64,000 nt of DNA from positions 310,001-374,000 of the forward strand of contig OX637354.1 in assembly GCA_951799405.1 (NCBI GenBank). Direction: 5' to 3'. The stretch's first letter is position 1, and the number at the start of each line of letters is the position of its first letter. Source of the stretch: Agapetus fuscipes. Taxonomy: Eukaryota; Arthropoda; Insecta; Trichoptera; Glossosomatidae. The notes beneath the pieces were generated by a model. It was given only the letters and a program-made list of their open reading frames with translations, did no database searches and was not told the DNA's origin. The position numbers and the translations under genes were made by a program. This document shows positions 9,576 through 19,761 of this stretch, in pieces.

Positions 9576-10121
9576 GTAAACATGGTTGTACAGTAAACTT
9601 GTAAAAAAATTAACTTGACAAAATATGCCAGCGCTGTCTGTCGAAGCTCTGAGATTTAAAGGAAGAAGGTGATGAGTGTTGGGGTAGCAAAAGGAAAATT
9701 ATTGCAATTCCAAGAAAACCGGAACTTGATCCAGTTTACTTGGGGCGTGTGGGTTTCGGCTTTGATCCGGGACCGGTTTTTCCGGGATTGGAGCCCTGGG
9801 TGACGGGCGAGAGTGTGATTAATACGCTGCAGGCCGGCCAGCACTAAAAGTGTCAATTTACCGAGATAATCCGAGATTTATGTTGGAGTGATCTCCGCTT
9901 AATTCACATCACTATATTAGCTATACGCCGGACGAGGTGAATATAGAACCAGTCCAATATATTACTCAAGCTAGGGAGGGGAAACGCGGTATTCAGTATA
10001 TAAGGAAAATTAAGGGAATTCCCGGTATTCATTTTGTGTTGCTGATTTAAGTATTTTATCAAGATCATAAAAACGTTTTGAAATTTAAAAAAAAAACAGC
10101 AGCTTCATACCCAGTTTGTGA
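9576..10121. other. unannotated stretch
   Basis: Contains a 66-codon minus frame (9656-9856) that I do not recognise and an A-run at 10088. No known family is seen. Confidence 0.35.
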
Positions 10122-10335
10122 GTGTGCATCTATAATCTAAGTTGCATATTACATTTAAGATTCATATTACATGCATTCCCACAAGTATACAACGGTGTAA
10201 CTTCTTGCTTACACATGCCGCATGTGGACTTAACATAAAAACCCACTGCCAAATGAACATAAGCCCTGCAACTCTTGCCAACTGTGAGGGTTTTTCTTAC
10301 TTACGAGTATTTAATAAGATCGTCAATGGACAATG
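10122..10335 (-). repeat. A-tail copy, old
   Basis: ATCTAAGTTGCA, AGATTCATATTACATGCATT and ACATAAGCCCTGCAACTCTT in order. The hairpin part has diverged or been deleted. Confidence 0.75.
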
Positions 10336-10811
10336 AGGTGTTTGTTTACAATTTGCTTCAATTTCAATACCGCACTTATTTGCTTTCTTCATCACAGACT
10401 AGAAGGATTTATTCAGTTCACTTCACAAGCGAAAGTACCCACTGACAGATGAACGACACAATGTTAATACAACAACCACATTAAATGTTTACTTTATTCG
10501 TTTCACAATTACAATAACCACAACACACAATAATATTTATTATCATAATTTACACCAGCTTGTGGCTCTCTCACCAGGGAAGCTTCTTCTGTTCTTTTGC
10601 AGTCTTTTGTTTTCCTTTTTTTTATTCAAATTCAAATATAATGTTCCATTCCACTAAACAAACAAATTCATCTCGTTACACAACCTTAACTGAAACAGAG
10701 GTGATATTGGCAAAATTAACCTTTTTTTACAGCATGAGTGTTCTGTGTGATACCAAACTGTAAGTCAAGGAAAGTACGCAAGAAATTAGCGCTCCTATTC
10801 ATTTTCACAGA
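10336..10811. other. unannotated, with A-tail traces
   Basis: 10690-10780 carries degraded A-tail words (AGAGGTGATATTGGCAAAAT, ACAGCATGAGTG, TAAGTCAAGGA), so part of this is a very old copy. The rest is AT-rich and unrecognised. Confidence 0.4.
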
Positions 10812-10932
10812 AAAGGAGCCGGCCTTACGCCAACCACTTTACTTGAAGTAGGAGCTCTCTGCTCCCAAAGAAGCAGATCATTATTTCATGTGAAGGTAGA
10901 ATACACGTTGCCGGTATATTGATTGAGGGTGT
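10812..10932 (-). repeat. SINE-1 fragment
   Basis: GCCGGCCTTACGCCAACCAC, AGTAGGAGCTC and GCCGGTATATTGATTG are the SINE-1 body read backwards, with an internal rearrangement. Confidence 0.65.
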
Positions 10933-10974
10933 GCAATAAACACCGAAAAGGGAGATCATCTCTGTCTGAACTCT

Positions 10975-11008
10975 AACGGGGCTATTCTGAGACATTTTAG
11001 TCGTCTAT
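10975..11008 (+). repeat. MITE-1 terminal fragment
   Basis: GGGGCTATTCTGAGACATTT and TAGTCGTC match the terminal repeat of MITE-1 (18847-19090). The rest of the element is absent. Confidence 0.65.
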
Positions 11009-11119
11009 AAATTTAGTGAGTATAAAATTGAAATGGCTCAAATCATTCATAGAATTATGCAGATTTTTTTTGCAAAGGTAACCTGTGAAATAGAGAGCAT
11101 AGTTCATCTATCTTGAAAT

Positions 11120-11290
11120 GCATTTTGTACAAATAGATTTTGAAAAAGGAGAATAATTCACCAACCTATTTTTCCCAAATCACAATTGGTAATTTAGATT
11201 TAATTAAATTTTAATGAATTATTAATTTATAACATTCCAATGGCATCTGTTGAACCAGGGTCAAAGTTATTATCAATAGCTCATGACGGT
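11120..11290 (-). repeat. SINE-3, 3' portion
   Basis: Read backwards it gives CCTGGTTCAACAGATGCCAT, the AT-rich TTATTAATTC block and a decayed ATTCACCAACCTA region. The tRNA-like head is missing. Confidence 0.75.
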
Positions 11291-11666
11291 ACTAAAACGG
11301 TGGTAATTTCTAAAACGCCAATTCGATTGCTTTTTACCTTGTCCCCTCAACCATAGCGTCGACATGATGTGTACAAAATAACATGTGTACAAAAATATAT
11401 AAATTATTATTTTAAATGGAAATTTCTTTACACATCCCTAGTTGAGTATTTATTCGAACTGTAATTTAAATTCTTTTTTGTGATAGATTAAACGATATTT
11501 TAAAAGTTCACATTTATTCAACAAAATACATGAAAATTATCACTTGTAATCCCGGTGGTCTTGGCTTGTACGATTGGGTAACATTTTAAATAACCTAAAT
11601 TATGTGAGAATTCGAATTTCCGAGAAATTCAAATTAAGAATATAATGGCTTTACACAGCACTACAA
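11291..11666. other. AT-rich, no recognised feature
   Basis: No coding frame or repeat family is recognised. Confidence 0.4.
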
Positions 11667-12160
11667 TCTATCTAAGTTGCAAAGATATATCGACGGTTAA
11701 GGGGAAGAAGGGCGTAAGCGGCGTTTTGGTAAAAAATGAGTTATGATTATGAATGCTATCCTACTTAAAATTTTCCGCTCTTTCTAATGCGCTAACTCCC
11801 ATAGCTCTACAATGATTGTTTTTCGTTGTTTATGCCCAAGCAAACAACTGCGTTTTCGTAATATGGTTTTGGTGGGACCGACAAGATTTTGGCTTCTTTT
11901 GTCCTAAAGGCGCTTGTGACATTATTAAAAAATAGTAAAACATCATAAAACCACTTTAATAGGAATGCCAATAAATGCCTTTTGTTAATTGTGGAGCTGT
12001 TTTGATTTTAACGATATGATAAAAAAATAAAAAAGTTTTGCCGTTTTTCTGCAATCTCATACTTTAAACTGCTCTCCTGAACAATTAAGCTTTTGTCGCT
12101 TATGCCCTATTGCCTTTTAGCCGTCGATAATAACATTTAAAAATCATCTTAAAATGCATG
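11667..12160 (-). repeat. A-tail copy split by MITE-3
   Basis: ATCTATCTAAGTTGCAAAGA at 11667-11686 is continued by AACATTTAAAAATCATCTTA from 12131, the expected order of an A-tail read backwards, once MITE-3 is removed. Confidence 0.75.
11689..12128. mobile_element. MITE-3 copy with ~35-bp imperfect inverted ends
   Basis: Left end ATCGACGGTTAAGGGGAAGA, right end CCTTTTAGCCGTCGAT. A second copy in inverted orientation lies at 50072-50458. There is no coding frame. Internal blocks such as GCTCTCCTGAACAATT and GGCATTCCTATTAA (reversed) are shared. It lies inside an A-tail, so is younger than that copy. Confidence 0.82.
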
Positions 12161-12162
12161 CA

Positions 12163-12415
12163 CTAATCTTATCTAATCTAATCTAAGCTGCAAAGATATA
12201 TATCATTTCAGATTTATATTAAATGCATTCCCACAAGCAGACATGTATATTTTCGCGCTAGCACATGCCGCATGTGGACCTACAATATAAAACCCAATCT
12301 CAAATGAACATAAACCCTGCAACTCTTGCCGTCCTTCCCTGTAACAGAGGTGACATTGGCAAAGTGAACCATTTTTACAGCATGGGTGGTCAACCGCATA
12401 TCAACCTATAAGCAA
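12163..12415 (-). repeat. A-tail copy, nearly complete
   Basis: (TAATC)n end, GCTGCAAAGATATATATCAT, ACATGCCGCATGTGGACCTA, CTGTAACAGAGGTGACATTG and AACCTATAAGCAAGGAACA mark both ends. Confidence 0.88.
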
Positions 12416-12594
12416 GGAACACAAACAGATATTGCGAAAACCCAGCCTCCATACCCGTTTCGTTTCTACACTTCCATCCGGGGGAAGCGTATCACAGAAC
12501 GCTCATGCAATGCTATATATTTTTTTGTGGCGAAAGGCCTTCTCGATGGTTGTGACCCGACCCAGCAGTGATTCTAGATTAACCTGTTTGTCAT

Positions 12595-12721
12595 ATAAGT
12601 TTGCGATTACAAATGCTGAATGTGTACTTACAAATTAAAATCCTAACCTCAAATGAACATAAGCCCTGCAACTTTCGTCGACCTTCCCTGAAACAGGGGT
12701 GACATTAGCAAAGTTTTGTCA
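12595..12721 (-). repeat. A-tail copy cut by SINE-3
   Basis: Contains the complete CCCTGAAACAGGGG hairpin, then stops at AAAGTTTTGTCAG where SINE-3 begins. Confidence 0.8.
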
Positions 12722-12988
12722 GTGTTATGGCCGAGGGAGTCAAGTGGCTGATGTTGCTAGCGTATTTGGAATAGAATGACGCTGGTTGAGCCCCGCTTGG
12801 GTCATTTGACCAAAACTTTGATCCTGGTTCAACAGATGTTATTAGGTAATTATTAATTAACAACTCATTGAAATATACAATATTAAATTATTAATTTAAA
12901 ATATTAATATCTGTTTTTGGCCAGGCAGGATATGTTGGTGAATTGCATTCCTCTCCAAAAATCTATTTTATTAAAAAAAAAAAAAAAA
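12722..12988 (+). repeat. SINE-3, full-length copy
   Basis: The head TGTTATGGCCGAGGGAGTCA resembles a Ser/Leu-type tRNA A-box region, and GGTTGAGCCCC is a B-box-like element ~55 bp on. Then CCTGGTTCAACAGATG, an AT-rich block, CTGGCCAGGCAGGATATGTT and a poly-A end (12970-12986). Confidence 0.85.
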
Positions 12989-13029
12989 GTGAAACATTTT
13001 TTACAGTAGGTATTGGTGGTAAGCCTTAT

Positions 13030-13258
13030 ATTTCACAACCCAAAATAAAATACTGGTGAGGCTTACTCAGCCTTCTAAAGAAAAGAGCTAGCCCCCTCGG
13101 GAGCTGAAAACCCCCACTTCAAGTGAAATGGTTGGCGTAAGGCCGGCCCTCTAACCCGTAAAAATAAACATGTCCCAAATCTCCTCATGCCATCTCTTCG
13201 AGGATAACGCCGCCGGTAAGAAGTTATACTTATGTGTATATTAGTTGTGTTGTTGCGA
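13030..13258 (+). repeat. SINE-1 body and 3' end
   Basis: CCCAAAATAAAATACTGG, GCTTACTCAGCCTTC, CCCCTCGGGAGCTG and TTGGCGTAAGGCCGGCC appear in order, ending TTAGTTGTGTTGTTGCG. The tRNA-like head is missing. Confidence 0.85.
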
Positions 13259-13339
13259 GGGAGCTAATAAGGAGCTAGTAAGGTCCTATACCCGGAATAT
13301 AGTAGGTACGTTCACCACGTACTTACATAATTTCCTTCA

Positions 13340-13425
13340 TCGTTGCAGTGGTCGAGTGGTCACCACCGCAGTCTGCTAAGTGCGCAGTTATGGGTTCGAG
13401 GCCTGCTCGTGCGTGTCGACATCCA
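13340..13425 (+). repeat. tRNA-like sequence (possible SINE head)
   Basis: AGTGGTCGAGTGGTCACCAC resembles a tRNA-Ser A-box and GGGTTCGAGGC a B-box ~45 bp later. I could not pair a complete acceptor stem, so a tRNA-derived SINE or pseudogene is more likely than a working tRNA gene. Confidence 0.45.
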
Positions 13426-13514
13426 TACAAATGGTCCCATCAGAGAGAATGCCATGTTTGTATCTGATCCCTAGCTAAGAGTTCATTTTTACTTTAACAA
13501 ACACAAAAACGTTG

Positions 13515-13605
13515 ACGTTGCAAGAATGGATAGATGTCGTGGTAGAGGAAGATCGAGAAAGGTATCGATGGATCAAATTTCTGAAAGAGAGAATGAAGGG
13601 GATTG
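13515..13605 (+). pseudogene. LINE-A C-terminal fragment
   Basis: Translates as VARMDRCRGRGRSRKV and then MDQISERENE, matching residues 590-616 of the LINE-A frame at 16261-18234. Confidence 0.75.
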
Positions 13606-13708
13606 TTATGTTTAAGTTGGAATTACGGTCGTTTGATATATCTACAATATTATAATAACTACACAGCTAAAAAAACGGTTATTAGATTAACCGTTATAAG
13701 AGAACTTT

Positions 13709-13826
13709 GTCACCGACGATACCATGTTGAAAGCACCGGTTCTCATCAGATCACCGAAGTTAAGCAAATTGGGCGCGGATGCTACCTGGATGGGTGACCG
13801 CTAGGTACACCGCGTGTTGTTGGCAT
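13709..13826 (+). rRNA. 5S rRNA-like sequence, probably a pseudogene
   Basis: About 118 bases collinear with arthropod 5S rRNA: GATACCATGTTGAA, ACCGGTTCTC, GATCACCGAAGTTAAGCA, GGGCGCGGATGC, CTGGATGGGTGACCGC and CACCGCGTGTTGTTGGCA. The internal Pol III control region is largely kept. The 5' strand of helix I (GTCACCGAC, where GCCAACGAC is usual) no longer pairs properly with the 3' GTTGTTGGC, and several conserved positions differ. No long T-run terminator follows. A SINE-2 head begins 10 bp downstream. Confidence 0.72.
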
Positions 13827-13836
13827 TTCTTGTACC

Positions 13837-14135
13837 GGTCCGTAGTCCAGTGGCAACACTTCGGACTCGTAAATGGAAGGTTGGGGATTCGGATCCCGGC
13901 GGAGCACAAAATAACATTTATATTTTCAAATTTGCTCTTCGCTGGGTTGAAAAATTCATAAGCCTTTACCAAAGACCGGTCACTGAGAGGTCCATCCAAC
14001 ATTACAACAGCTGGGTCTTGCTTGAAAATTAGCACTTTCTACAGCGACGACCAAGCTCGCAGACGGCTCTTGAGGTGTGATACACACAAAAACAGCGCTC
14101 ACCAAATAAATCATCCTAATATTATTATTATTATT
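13837..14135 (+). repeat. SINE-2, full-length copy
   Basis: Head GGTCCGTAGTCCAGTGGCAA, a decayed B-box region (GGGGATTCGGATCCC), body TTCGCTGGGTTGAAAAATTC, then AAATAAATCATCCTAATATT and (ATT)n. Confidence 0.88.
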
Positions 14136-14137
14136 AC

Positions 14138-14227
14138 ATTATTCTTGAAGTTTCGTTAGAGACGTAGCTAACGTCTTCAGGAGACACCCTCGAGACGTCA
14201 GACACCCTCGAAACGTTAAGAATAATG
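14138..14227. mobile_element. small foldback element with a hammerhead-like core
   Basis: CATTATTCTTGAAGTTTCG (14138-14156) and CGAAACGTTAAGAATAATG (14209-14227) are inverted repeats with two mismatches. They enclose repeated GACACCCTCGA words and the hammerhead-like motif. It sits against the (ATT)n end of SINE-2. Confidence 0.65.
14145..14195 (-). ncRNA. hammerhead-ribozyme-like motif
   Basis: On the minus strand CTC CTGAAGA (core 14174-14180) is followed by a hairpin with 5-bp stem GTTAG/CTAAC and an 8-nt loop, then GAAAC (14150-14154). This is the order CUGANGA, helix II, GAAA of a hammerhead. No clear NUH cleavage triplet follows, so this copy is probably inactive. Confidence 0.45.
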
Positions 14228-14271
14228 CAAGTTTTCTTTTAACGGTTCGTCCAATACCCGAATATTTTTAC

Positions 14272-14300
14272 TTTATAACAGTCCGAAGGACTGTTATAAA
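14272..14300. repeat. perfect palindrome, 13-bp arms
   Basis: TTTATAACAGTCC, loop GAA, GGACTGTTATAAA. It precedes a TATTATATTCGTCCG block at the start of the 14.3-18.4 kb repeat region. It could be a terminal or regulatory hairpin of that unknown element. Confidence 0.75.
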
Positions 14301-14394
14301 GTATTATATTCGTCCGAAAAAAAAAAAACGAGTTTTCAACGGAAATGAGTTGTCCTGCACCAGGACATGCAAAAAAACCTAATTTGTCGAACCT

Positions 14395-14445
14395 GTCCGT
14401 CCGTCCGTCCGTCCGTCCGTATGGATGTATGTATGTATGTATGTC
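14395..14445. repeat. (GTCC)n and (ATGT)n microsatellites
   Basis: Six GTCC units pass directly into a GTATGT series, so two tetranucleotide arrays abut. Confidence 0.9.
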
Positions 14446-14543
14446 CCAGCCGGAACTACTAATCGCAGAGACACCAATTTTTGGATTTAGAGAATTGACA
14501 ACCACAGATTTTGATGGGCCGACCGGCATGGCACCAACCTGAA

Positions 14544-15887
14544 AATTCAAGATGGCTGCCATACAAAAAAAACATAAAATTGCACTTTTCTCAAAAACGG
14601 CTCTAACGATTTTCTTTAAAATTTCAGTGTGGTCGTTGCTTAAATTGTCTCGAAGAAAATTTGTTATGGCAACACTCTTCCCAACCTGCGTCTATGAGTT
14701 GCCATATGAAAGAAAAAAACGATTGTGATTATCTCGGAAATGGCTGGGTTGACAAAAAAAAAAATTATACAATATTACGCGCAATATTTATTTCTACAAA
14801 AATTTAAAGAATACTATAATTTTTTTTTTACTTAAAGTACCGTTTACACGATCTCAAAATTTTCATCGAAAATATTAAAAAGACCTATAAAAACGCAATT
14901 TTGTAAAACTTTTTTTAGGTTCACAAGAAAGAAAAATTTATAAACTTTTTTGCACTATAATTTGTTTTTCACTATTTTGAGAATTCAAGATGGCTTCCAA
15001 AGAGGAGAAAACTTCAAATGCGATTTTCTCAAAATCAGCTCGAGCGATTTTTTTTAAATTTTCGGTAAAGTAGTTTCTTGATACATTTTTACCAAATTTA
15101 GGTATGGCAACATTCTTGCTAATCTGCGTCTTTGAGTTGCCATATGAAAAAAATAAACAATTGTGATTTTCTCAGAAGTGAAAGCGTTGACAAAAAAGAT
15201 ATGTTCTACAATTTTATACGTAACATCAAATTCTATATAAAAATTAAATAATTTTTTTTAAAATAAAAACATAAAGTGCCGTTTACATGATATCAAAAAT
15301 TGAAATTAAAAGGCTACAAAAACCCATCAGAACGCAAAAAACTTTTATGTTTCTTAACTTTATCAGAAAAAACTTTTTTATCACTATAATTCATAGTGAA
15401 ACATTTTTCAAATTTTAGAAAATTCAAGATGGCTTCCGAACAGCTGAAAATTTCAAATGAGATTTTCTCAAAAACGGCTCCTACGATTTTCTTTATTTTT
15501 TTTGCATAATCGTCATTATAATACTGCTATGTAACAACAATAACCATTGCCTCATAATTTTCTTTGTTTGGGGGGTTGCCATACAAGAGAAAAAAATAAT
15601 TTAAAATTTCTCGGCAGAGAAAGGGTTAACTACAAAATAATGTTCTAAAATTGAAAAGCTTTAATATATACCTACATACATGAATCATTACTTTTTTCAA
15701 AAAAATATTATTAAGTATAGCCACCATACAAAGTGACAAATTTTCATACAAAAAATTTTTGTAATATTTTTGGTAGCAAAACGTCTAATACCCATAAATA
15801 AACCTATATAACAATTCGCTCAATCAATTGCTATAGAACAACAATAAGCATTGCCTCTTAATACTCTTTGTTTTGGGGGTTGCCATA
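14544..15887. repeat. tandem ~438-bp units, diverged
   Basis: AATTCAAGATGGCTNCC recurs at 14544, 14982 and 15421, each followed by GATTTTCTCAAAAACGGCTC-like and GAGTTGCCATATGAAA-like blocks. This gives three imperfect tandem units of ~438 bp plus a partial fourth. No frame is open across them. The family is unknown to me; it may be the body of a large non-coding element beginning near 14230. Confidence 0.75.
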
Positions 15888-15892
15888 CAAGA

Positions 15893-18221
15893 TAATAATA
15901 ATAATAATAATCTATAATCTAAGTTGCAAGGATATATTCATTTAAAGCTCTCAGATGTATGCCCACAAACCAACAAGTGTAGTTCGCGCTTACAAATGCT
16001 GAATGTGTACTTACAAATAAAATCCAAACCTCAAATGAACATAAGCCCCACAACTTTTGCCGACCTTCCCTGAAACAGGGGTGACATTGGCAAAGTGAAC
16101 CATTTTTTACAGTATGGGTGGTCAGCCTCATACCAACCTATAAGTCAAGGAATATGAATAATAAATTACATTTAAATATAAAAAAGAACAAAACCTTACA
16201 AAGAAATCTATACAAAAAAAAAAAAAAAAAAAAAAAATGTAGCAAATGAATACACCAACATTAGAAATCAACATTGCAGATTAGCCGCCACTTTTTCCTG
16301 TCCTTGCATACTTCTTTCATTTCATCCAGAGTCATGACCTTTTTCATACAAGTCCTCCTTTTATTATGACTCTGGATATCCCATTCATTCGCTATTTCTG
16401 AAATTTGATCCTTCCATACTTTTCTCGGTCTTCCTCTACCACGACATCCATCTATTCTAGCAACATATACTTTTTTCGTCAATCTTTCATCACTCATTCT
16501 CTCCAAATGCCCGAACCATCTTAACATACTTCTTTTAATCTTCACTTTCACACTTTCCCTTACACCACATTCTTCTCTTACAAAATCATTCCTCACCCTG
16601 TCACTTCGTTTTTTCCCAATCATACTTCTTAGATAGTCCATTTCTACTGTATGGACTTTACTAATTTCCCTTTCACTCACCGTCCAGGCTTCACTTCCAT
16701 ACATCAAGGTTGGCACTAGTATACCACCGTGCACCGCCAATCTAACATTTTTTGAGAGATTTTGGTTCCTGGCGATGCAAGCGGTCGCACCCAGTACACA
16801 CCTGCCTTTCATTATTCTTCTTTCAAATTCACCGGCCATTCTTCCATCTTTTTCAAACTTACTTCCCAAATATACAAACTCATTTACAACATCAACATTC
16901 ATTCCATTAATTTTAAATTCATAATTCATATTTTCATCATCTCTTTCAAAAATCAAAACTTTCGTCTTTCTTGCATTCAACTTCAAATTATTACCTTTCA
17001 AAGCTTCGTTCAATCTAGAGAGCATCATTTGCAATTCCACTGCTGAATCAGATACAAGGACTGCATCATCCGCATACAGTAGAACGCTTACTTTGCTCTC
17101 TCCTATCATTAATCCACAATCATCAAGTCTAGCATCTCGAACACACTTGTCCATGACTATGTTAAATAGCCATGGGCTCATCACACATCCTTGCCTTACA
17201 CCCTTAAAAACTTCAAACCATTCACTATACTCACCATCAATACGAATGCAGGCCATACTATTCTCATAGTTCGCATGCACCGCATTGAGTAGAGCTCCAT
17301 TCACTCCGTATGCTTTCAAAACATCCCACAACATACCTCTGTCCACTGAGTCAAAAGCCTTTTCCAGATCCACAAAGGCCGTGAATAGTTTCCCCCTCAC
17401 CGACAATTGTTTTTCAACAAGTTGTCGTAGAGTGAAAATCTGATCAACACAGCCTCTACCGGCCATAAAGCCGGACTGTATATCGGAAACCCTTTTGCTA
17501 GTAGTCAGAATCACATTTTTTATAATCACCTTACAGAAGACTTTTCCTGGTATACTGAGTAGACTGATTGGTCTGAAGTTCTGACAGTCTTTTTTGTCCC
17601 CTTTACCTTTGTAAATGGGAACAATGACTGCCTTCCTCCAATCCATCGGTACTACTCCTGCATTCACACAAAGCTTACATAATTCAAACATCCAATCTAT
17701 CACACATTCACCTCCTGCTTTCAACATTTCACCATTTATACCATCAAACCCAGCAGACTTCCCATTCTTCAGACGTGAAATAGACACTTTCATTTCTTCT
17801 TTCAAAATCTTCAATTCATTCTCTTCATCTGTCTGTTCATAAATTCTTCTTTCACCCTGGCCAAAAATTTCTTGAAAATAGTTCTTCCATCTCTTGCATA
17901 CTTCTTCATTCTCCCATACCATCTCACCGGCAGCACTTTTGACTCCCGGAGTGGTCAATGCAGAAGATTTATTTCTATCCGCATTGATCCACCTCCAAAA
18001 TTCCTTCTTACTGTCGGTGAAACTTTTGTTAATCCTTTCATCAATCTTTCTTTGTTCATTCATCTTGCTTTTATAAATTATAGTCTTTGCCATTCTCTTA
18101 TCTATCTTATATTCGTCTTCTAGATTTCTATCATTTCTATCATTCAGCCAATTTTCATAACACTTTTTCTTAACTTTCACAGCTTCTTTCACTCTATCAT
18201 TCCACCAGGCCAAACCAATTC
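15893..18221 (-). mobile_element. LINE-A non-LTR retrotransposon, 5'-truncated, with 5-bp TSD
   Basis: Minus-strand element. From its 5' side: an ORF2-type frame (18221 to 16261), an A-rich 3' UTR with A23 at 16216-16238, the A-tail module (16150-15910) and a (TTA)n end. CAAGA at 15888-15892 and at 18222-18226 is the target duplication. Joining the flanks recreates the tandem-repeat sequence CCATACAAGAG..., which proves insertion. The endonuclease domain is lost to 5' truncation. The open frame and clean duplication imply a recent insertion. Confidence 0.9.
15910..16155 (-). repeat. A-tail at the LINE-A 3' end
   Basis: Complete A-tail with a perfect CCCTGAAACAGGGG hairpin. It appears identical over ~245 bases to 34645-34897. 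Confidence 0.93.
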
Positions 18222-18234
18222 CAAGAGAAAACAA
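16261..18234 (-). pseudogene. LINE-A reverse transcriptase (ORF2-type protein), C-terminal 650 residues
   Basis: Reverse transcriptase of a non-LTR retrotransposon, which copies its RNA into nicked chromosomal DNA. The frame is 657 codons; the first ~4 (MFSL) lie in host flank, so the start is artificial. RT motifs in order: GFDGINGEML 162-171, FRPISLLSIPGKV 220-232, SGFMAGRGCVDQIFTLRQ 254-271, FVDLEKAFDSVD 287-298, KGVRQGCVMSPWLFNIVMD 344-362, catalytic LLYADD 385-390, VYLGSKFEKDG 454-464, then PTLMYGSEAW 508-517, LRWFGHLERM 571-580 and GRGRPRKVW 599-607. The RT is complete, but the N-terminal endonuclease is missing. The style fits RTE-like clades, an assignment from motif memory. Confidence 0.93.
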
Positions 18235-18430
18235 TATTTTAAATTTTCCCGGCAGAGAACGGGTTAACTAAAAAATAATGTTCTACAATTGAAAAGCTCT
18301 TATATATACCTACATACATTTATCATTACTTTTTTCAAATAAATATTATAAGGTGTAGTCACCATACAAAGTGACAAATTTTAATACAAAAATAATTGTA
18401 ATATTCTTGGTACTAAAACGCCTAATATAA
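18227..18430. repeat. tandem unit resumed after LINE-A
   Basis: GGCAGAGAACGGGTTAACTA, TTGAAAAGCTCTTATATATA and ACCATACAAAGTGACAAATT repeat 15595-15790 nearly exactly, so this is another copy of that part of the repeat, interrupted by LINE-A. Confidence 0.85.
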
Positions 18431-18741
18431 AATACTAGGCTACGAGTCTTACAATAGTAAGTTGTACCCATATGATAATCAATCATAACTTTCCAAAATA
18501 TCAATGAAAAGTATAGGTACCCACCAAACAAAGTCTTGGATCAAAGGATCAATGATAATACTGCAAAAAGACGATTGCTTAAAAAGATTAGCTTCATTAC
18601 TTACACACAACTAAATGTTTTGTTATGAAAATTGGCTATGACCTAAACATGACCGTATTTTGTGCTATAAAGTCCTGTGCAGTCCACTGTACAATTTATT
18701 TTACTATGTAGTTACGAGTATTATGGTTGAAAAAAATATTT
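18431..18741. other. no recognised feature
   Basis: AT-rich; no gene or known family is recognised. Confidence 0.4.
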
Positions 18742-18845
18742 GGGGATATCCAGAGTCATGATAAAAGGAGAGTGTTCTTAAACAAAAAGATGACTCTGGA
18801 TGAAATGCAACAAATATACAAGTCGGTTGATCTGCAATCTTGAAG
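18742..18845 (+). pseudogene. LINE-A extreme C-terminal fragment
   Basis: GGGATATCCAGAGTCATGAT and GATGACTCTGGATGAAATGC match the WDIQSHNK and MTLDEMK codons of LINE-A, with an internal change and a frame break. Confidence 0.75.
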
Positions 18846-18846
18846 A

Positions 18847-19090
18847 CGGGGCTATTCTTAGACATTTTAGTCGTCAGCTGAGCCCACGCTTTGACAAACT
18901 TATGATGCCTGGGCTGAAAGTCTCATCACCACGGTCATTCTCACCAACTGAATTATGGTAATGTTTGTATGAAGACTAATCAGCTGTTCACTTACGGCCA
19001 TCTTGGATTGACAAGTTTTCATACAAATGCATCATTAGTTTGTCAAAGCGTGGGCTCAACGGACGACTAAAATATCTAAGAATATCACCG
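18847..19090. mobile_element. MITE-1 copy with long inverted ends
   Basis: GGCTATTCTTAGACATTTTA and GTCGTCAGCTGAGCCCACGC at the left are mirrored at the right (GCGTGGGCTCAACGGACGAC, TAAAATATCTAAGAATATCA), about 60-bp terminal repeats. The centre holds TCATCACCACGGTCATTCTC. No coding frame. Related copies are at 58313-58555 and, in part, 61505-61680. Confidence 0.87.
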
Positions 19091-19183
19091 TATGATGTTT
19101 AAATTTAAAATTTTAATTTAATATCATTATTGTATTAAATTTACTACCTGTTCTTCATAGTCCAATTTATACAAATATTTATG

Positions 19184-19224
19184 TTTCTTGACTTATTGGT
19201 TGGTATGAGGCTGACAACGCACTC
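19184..19224 (+). repeat. A-tail, first 40 bases only
   Basis: TTTCTTGACTTATTGGTTGG then TATGAGGCTGACAAC. This is the 5' start of the module with the rest missing, an unusual direction of truncation for a retroposon. Confidence 0.65.
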
Positions 19225-19761
19225 CGTAGAAAATAATCAAATTGTCCAAAATCAAACACTTTTATCCTCTCATTTATAAAGAGCTTTATCATGCAGTTAG
19301 ACGACGGTTTTTCCATTAAAAAAATTGGCTTAACAAATTGAGCAGCCAGCTGCCCACGGTCAGTTGGTGTAAGTCATGGCAAAAGTCAACCGGTATGTCA
19401 GTTGGTGAGCAGGCTAGTTTTATAGGAGAGTAGCTGGGAGAGTGGCTGAGAGAGTAGACCTCAGAGAGCAGAGAGTGGACCCCAGAGAGCAGAGAGTGGA
19501 GGGCAAACGGGGGCGAGTTGACAACGGCAGATCTGGAAATGTCACAGGGGGCAAGGAGCAGGGGAGGGGAAACAAAAGGCGTATCTGGCACATGTGCCGC
19601 ACCTCAAGGACCTTGTGATAGCATGGTCAAAAGGAGAATAGAGCAAAGCTCGTAGGTGCTTGAGAGAGCAGGAAAGGCCATTGTGAACTACCTGATTAAA
19701 ATAATAAAATCATCAATCGTTATGGCAAGACTGAGATCAACCAGATCCCAGTGTTTTTTTT
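19225..19761. other. unannotated; purine-rich patch
   Basis: 19435-19505 is a GAGAGTRG-type purine-rich imperfect repeat (GAGAGCAGAGAGTGG twice). No gene is recognised. Confidence 0.4.

Noticed and set aside
15919..16131. Identical 70-codon minus frames at 15919-16131 and 34661-34873 as a conserved small protein
   Set aside because: Both lie in identical A-tail copies; the frame is open by chance and is broken in most other copies.
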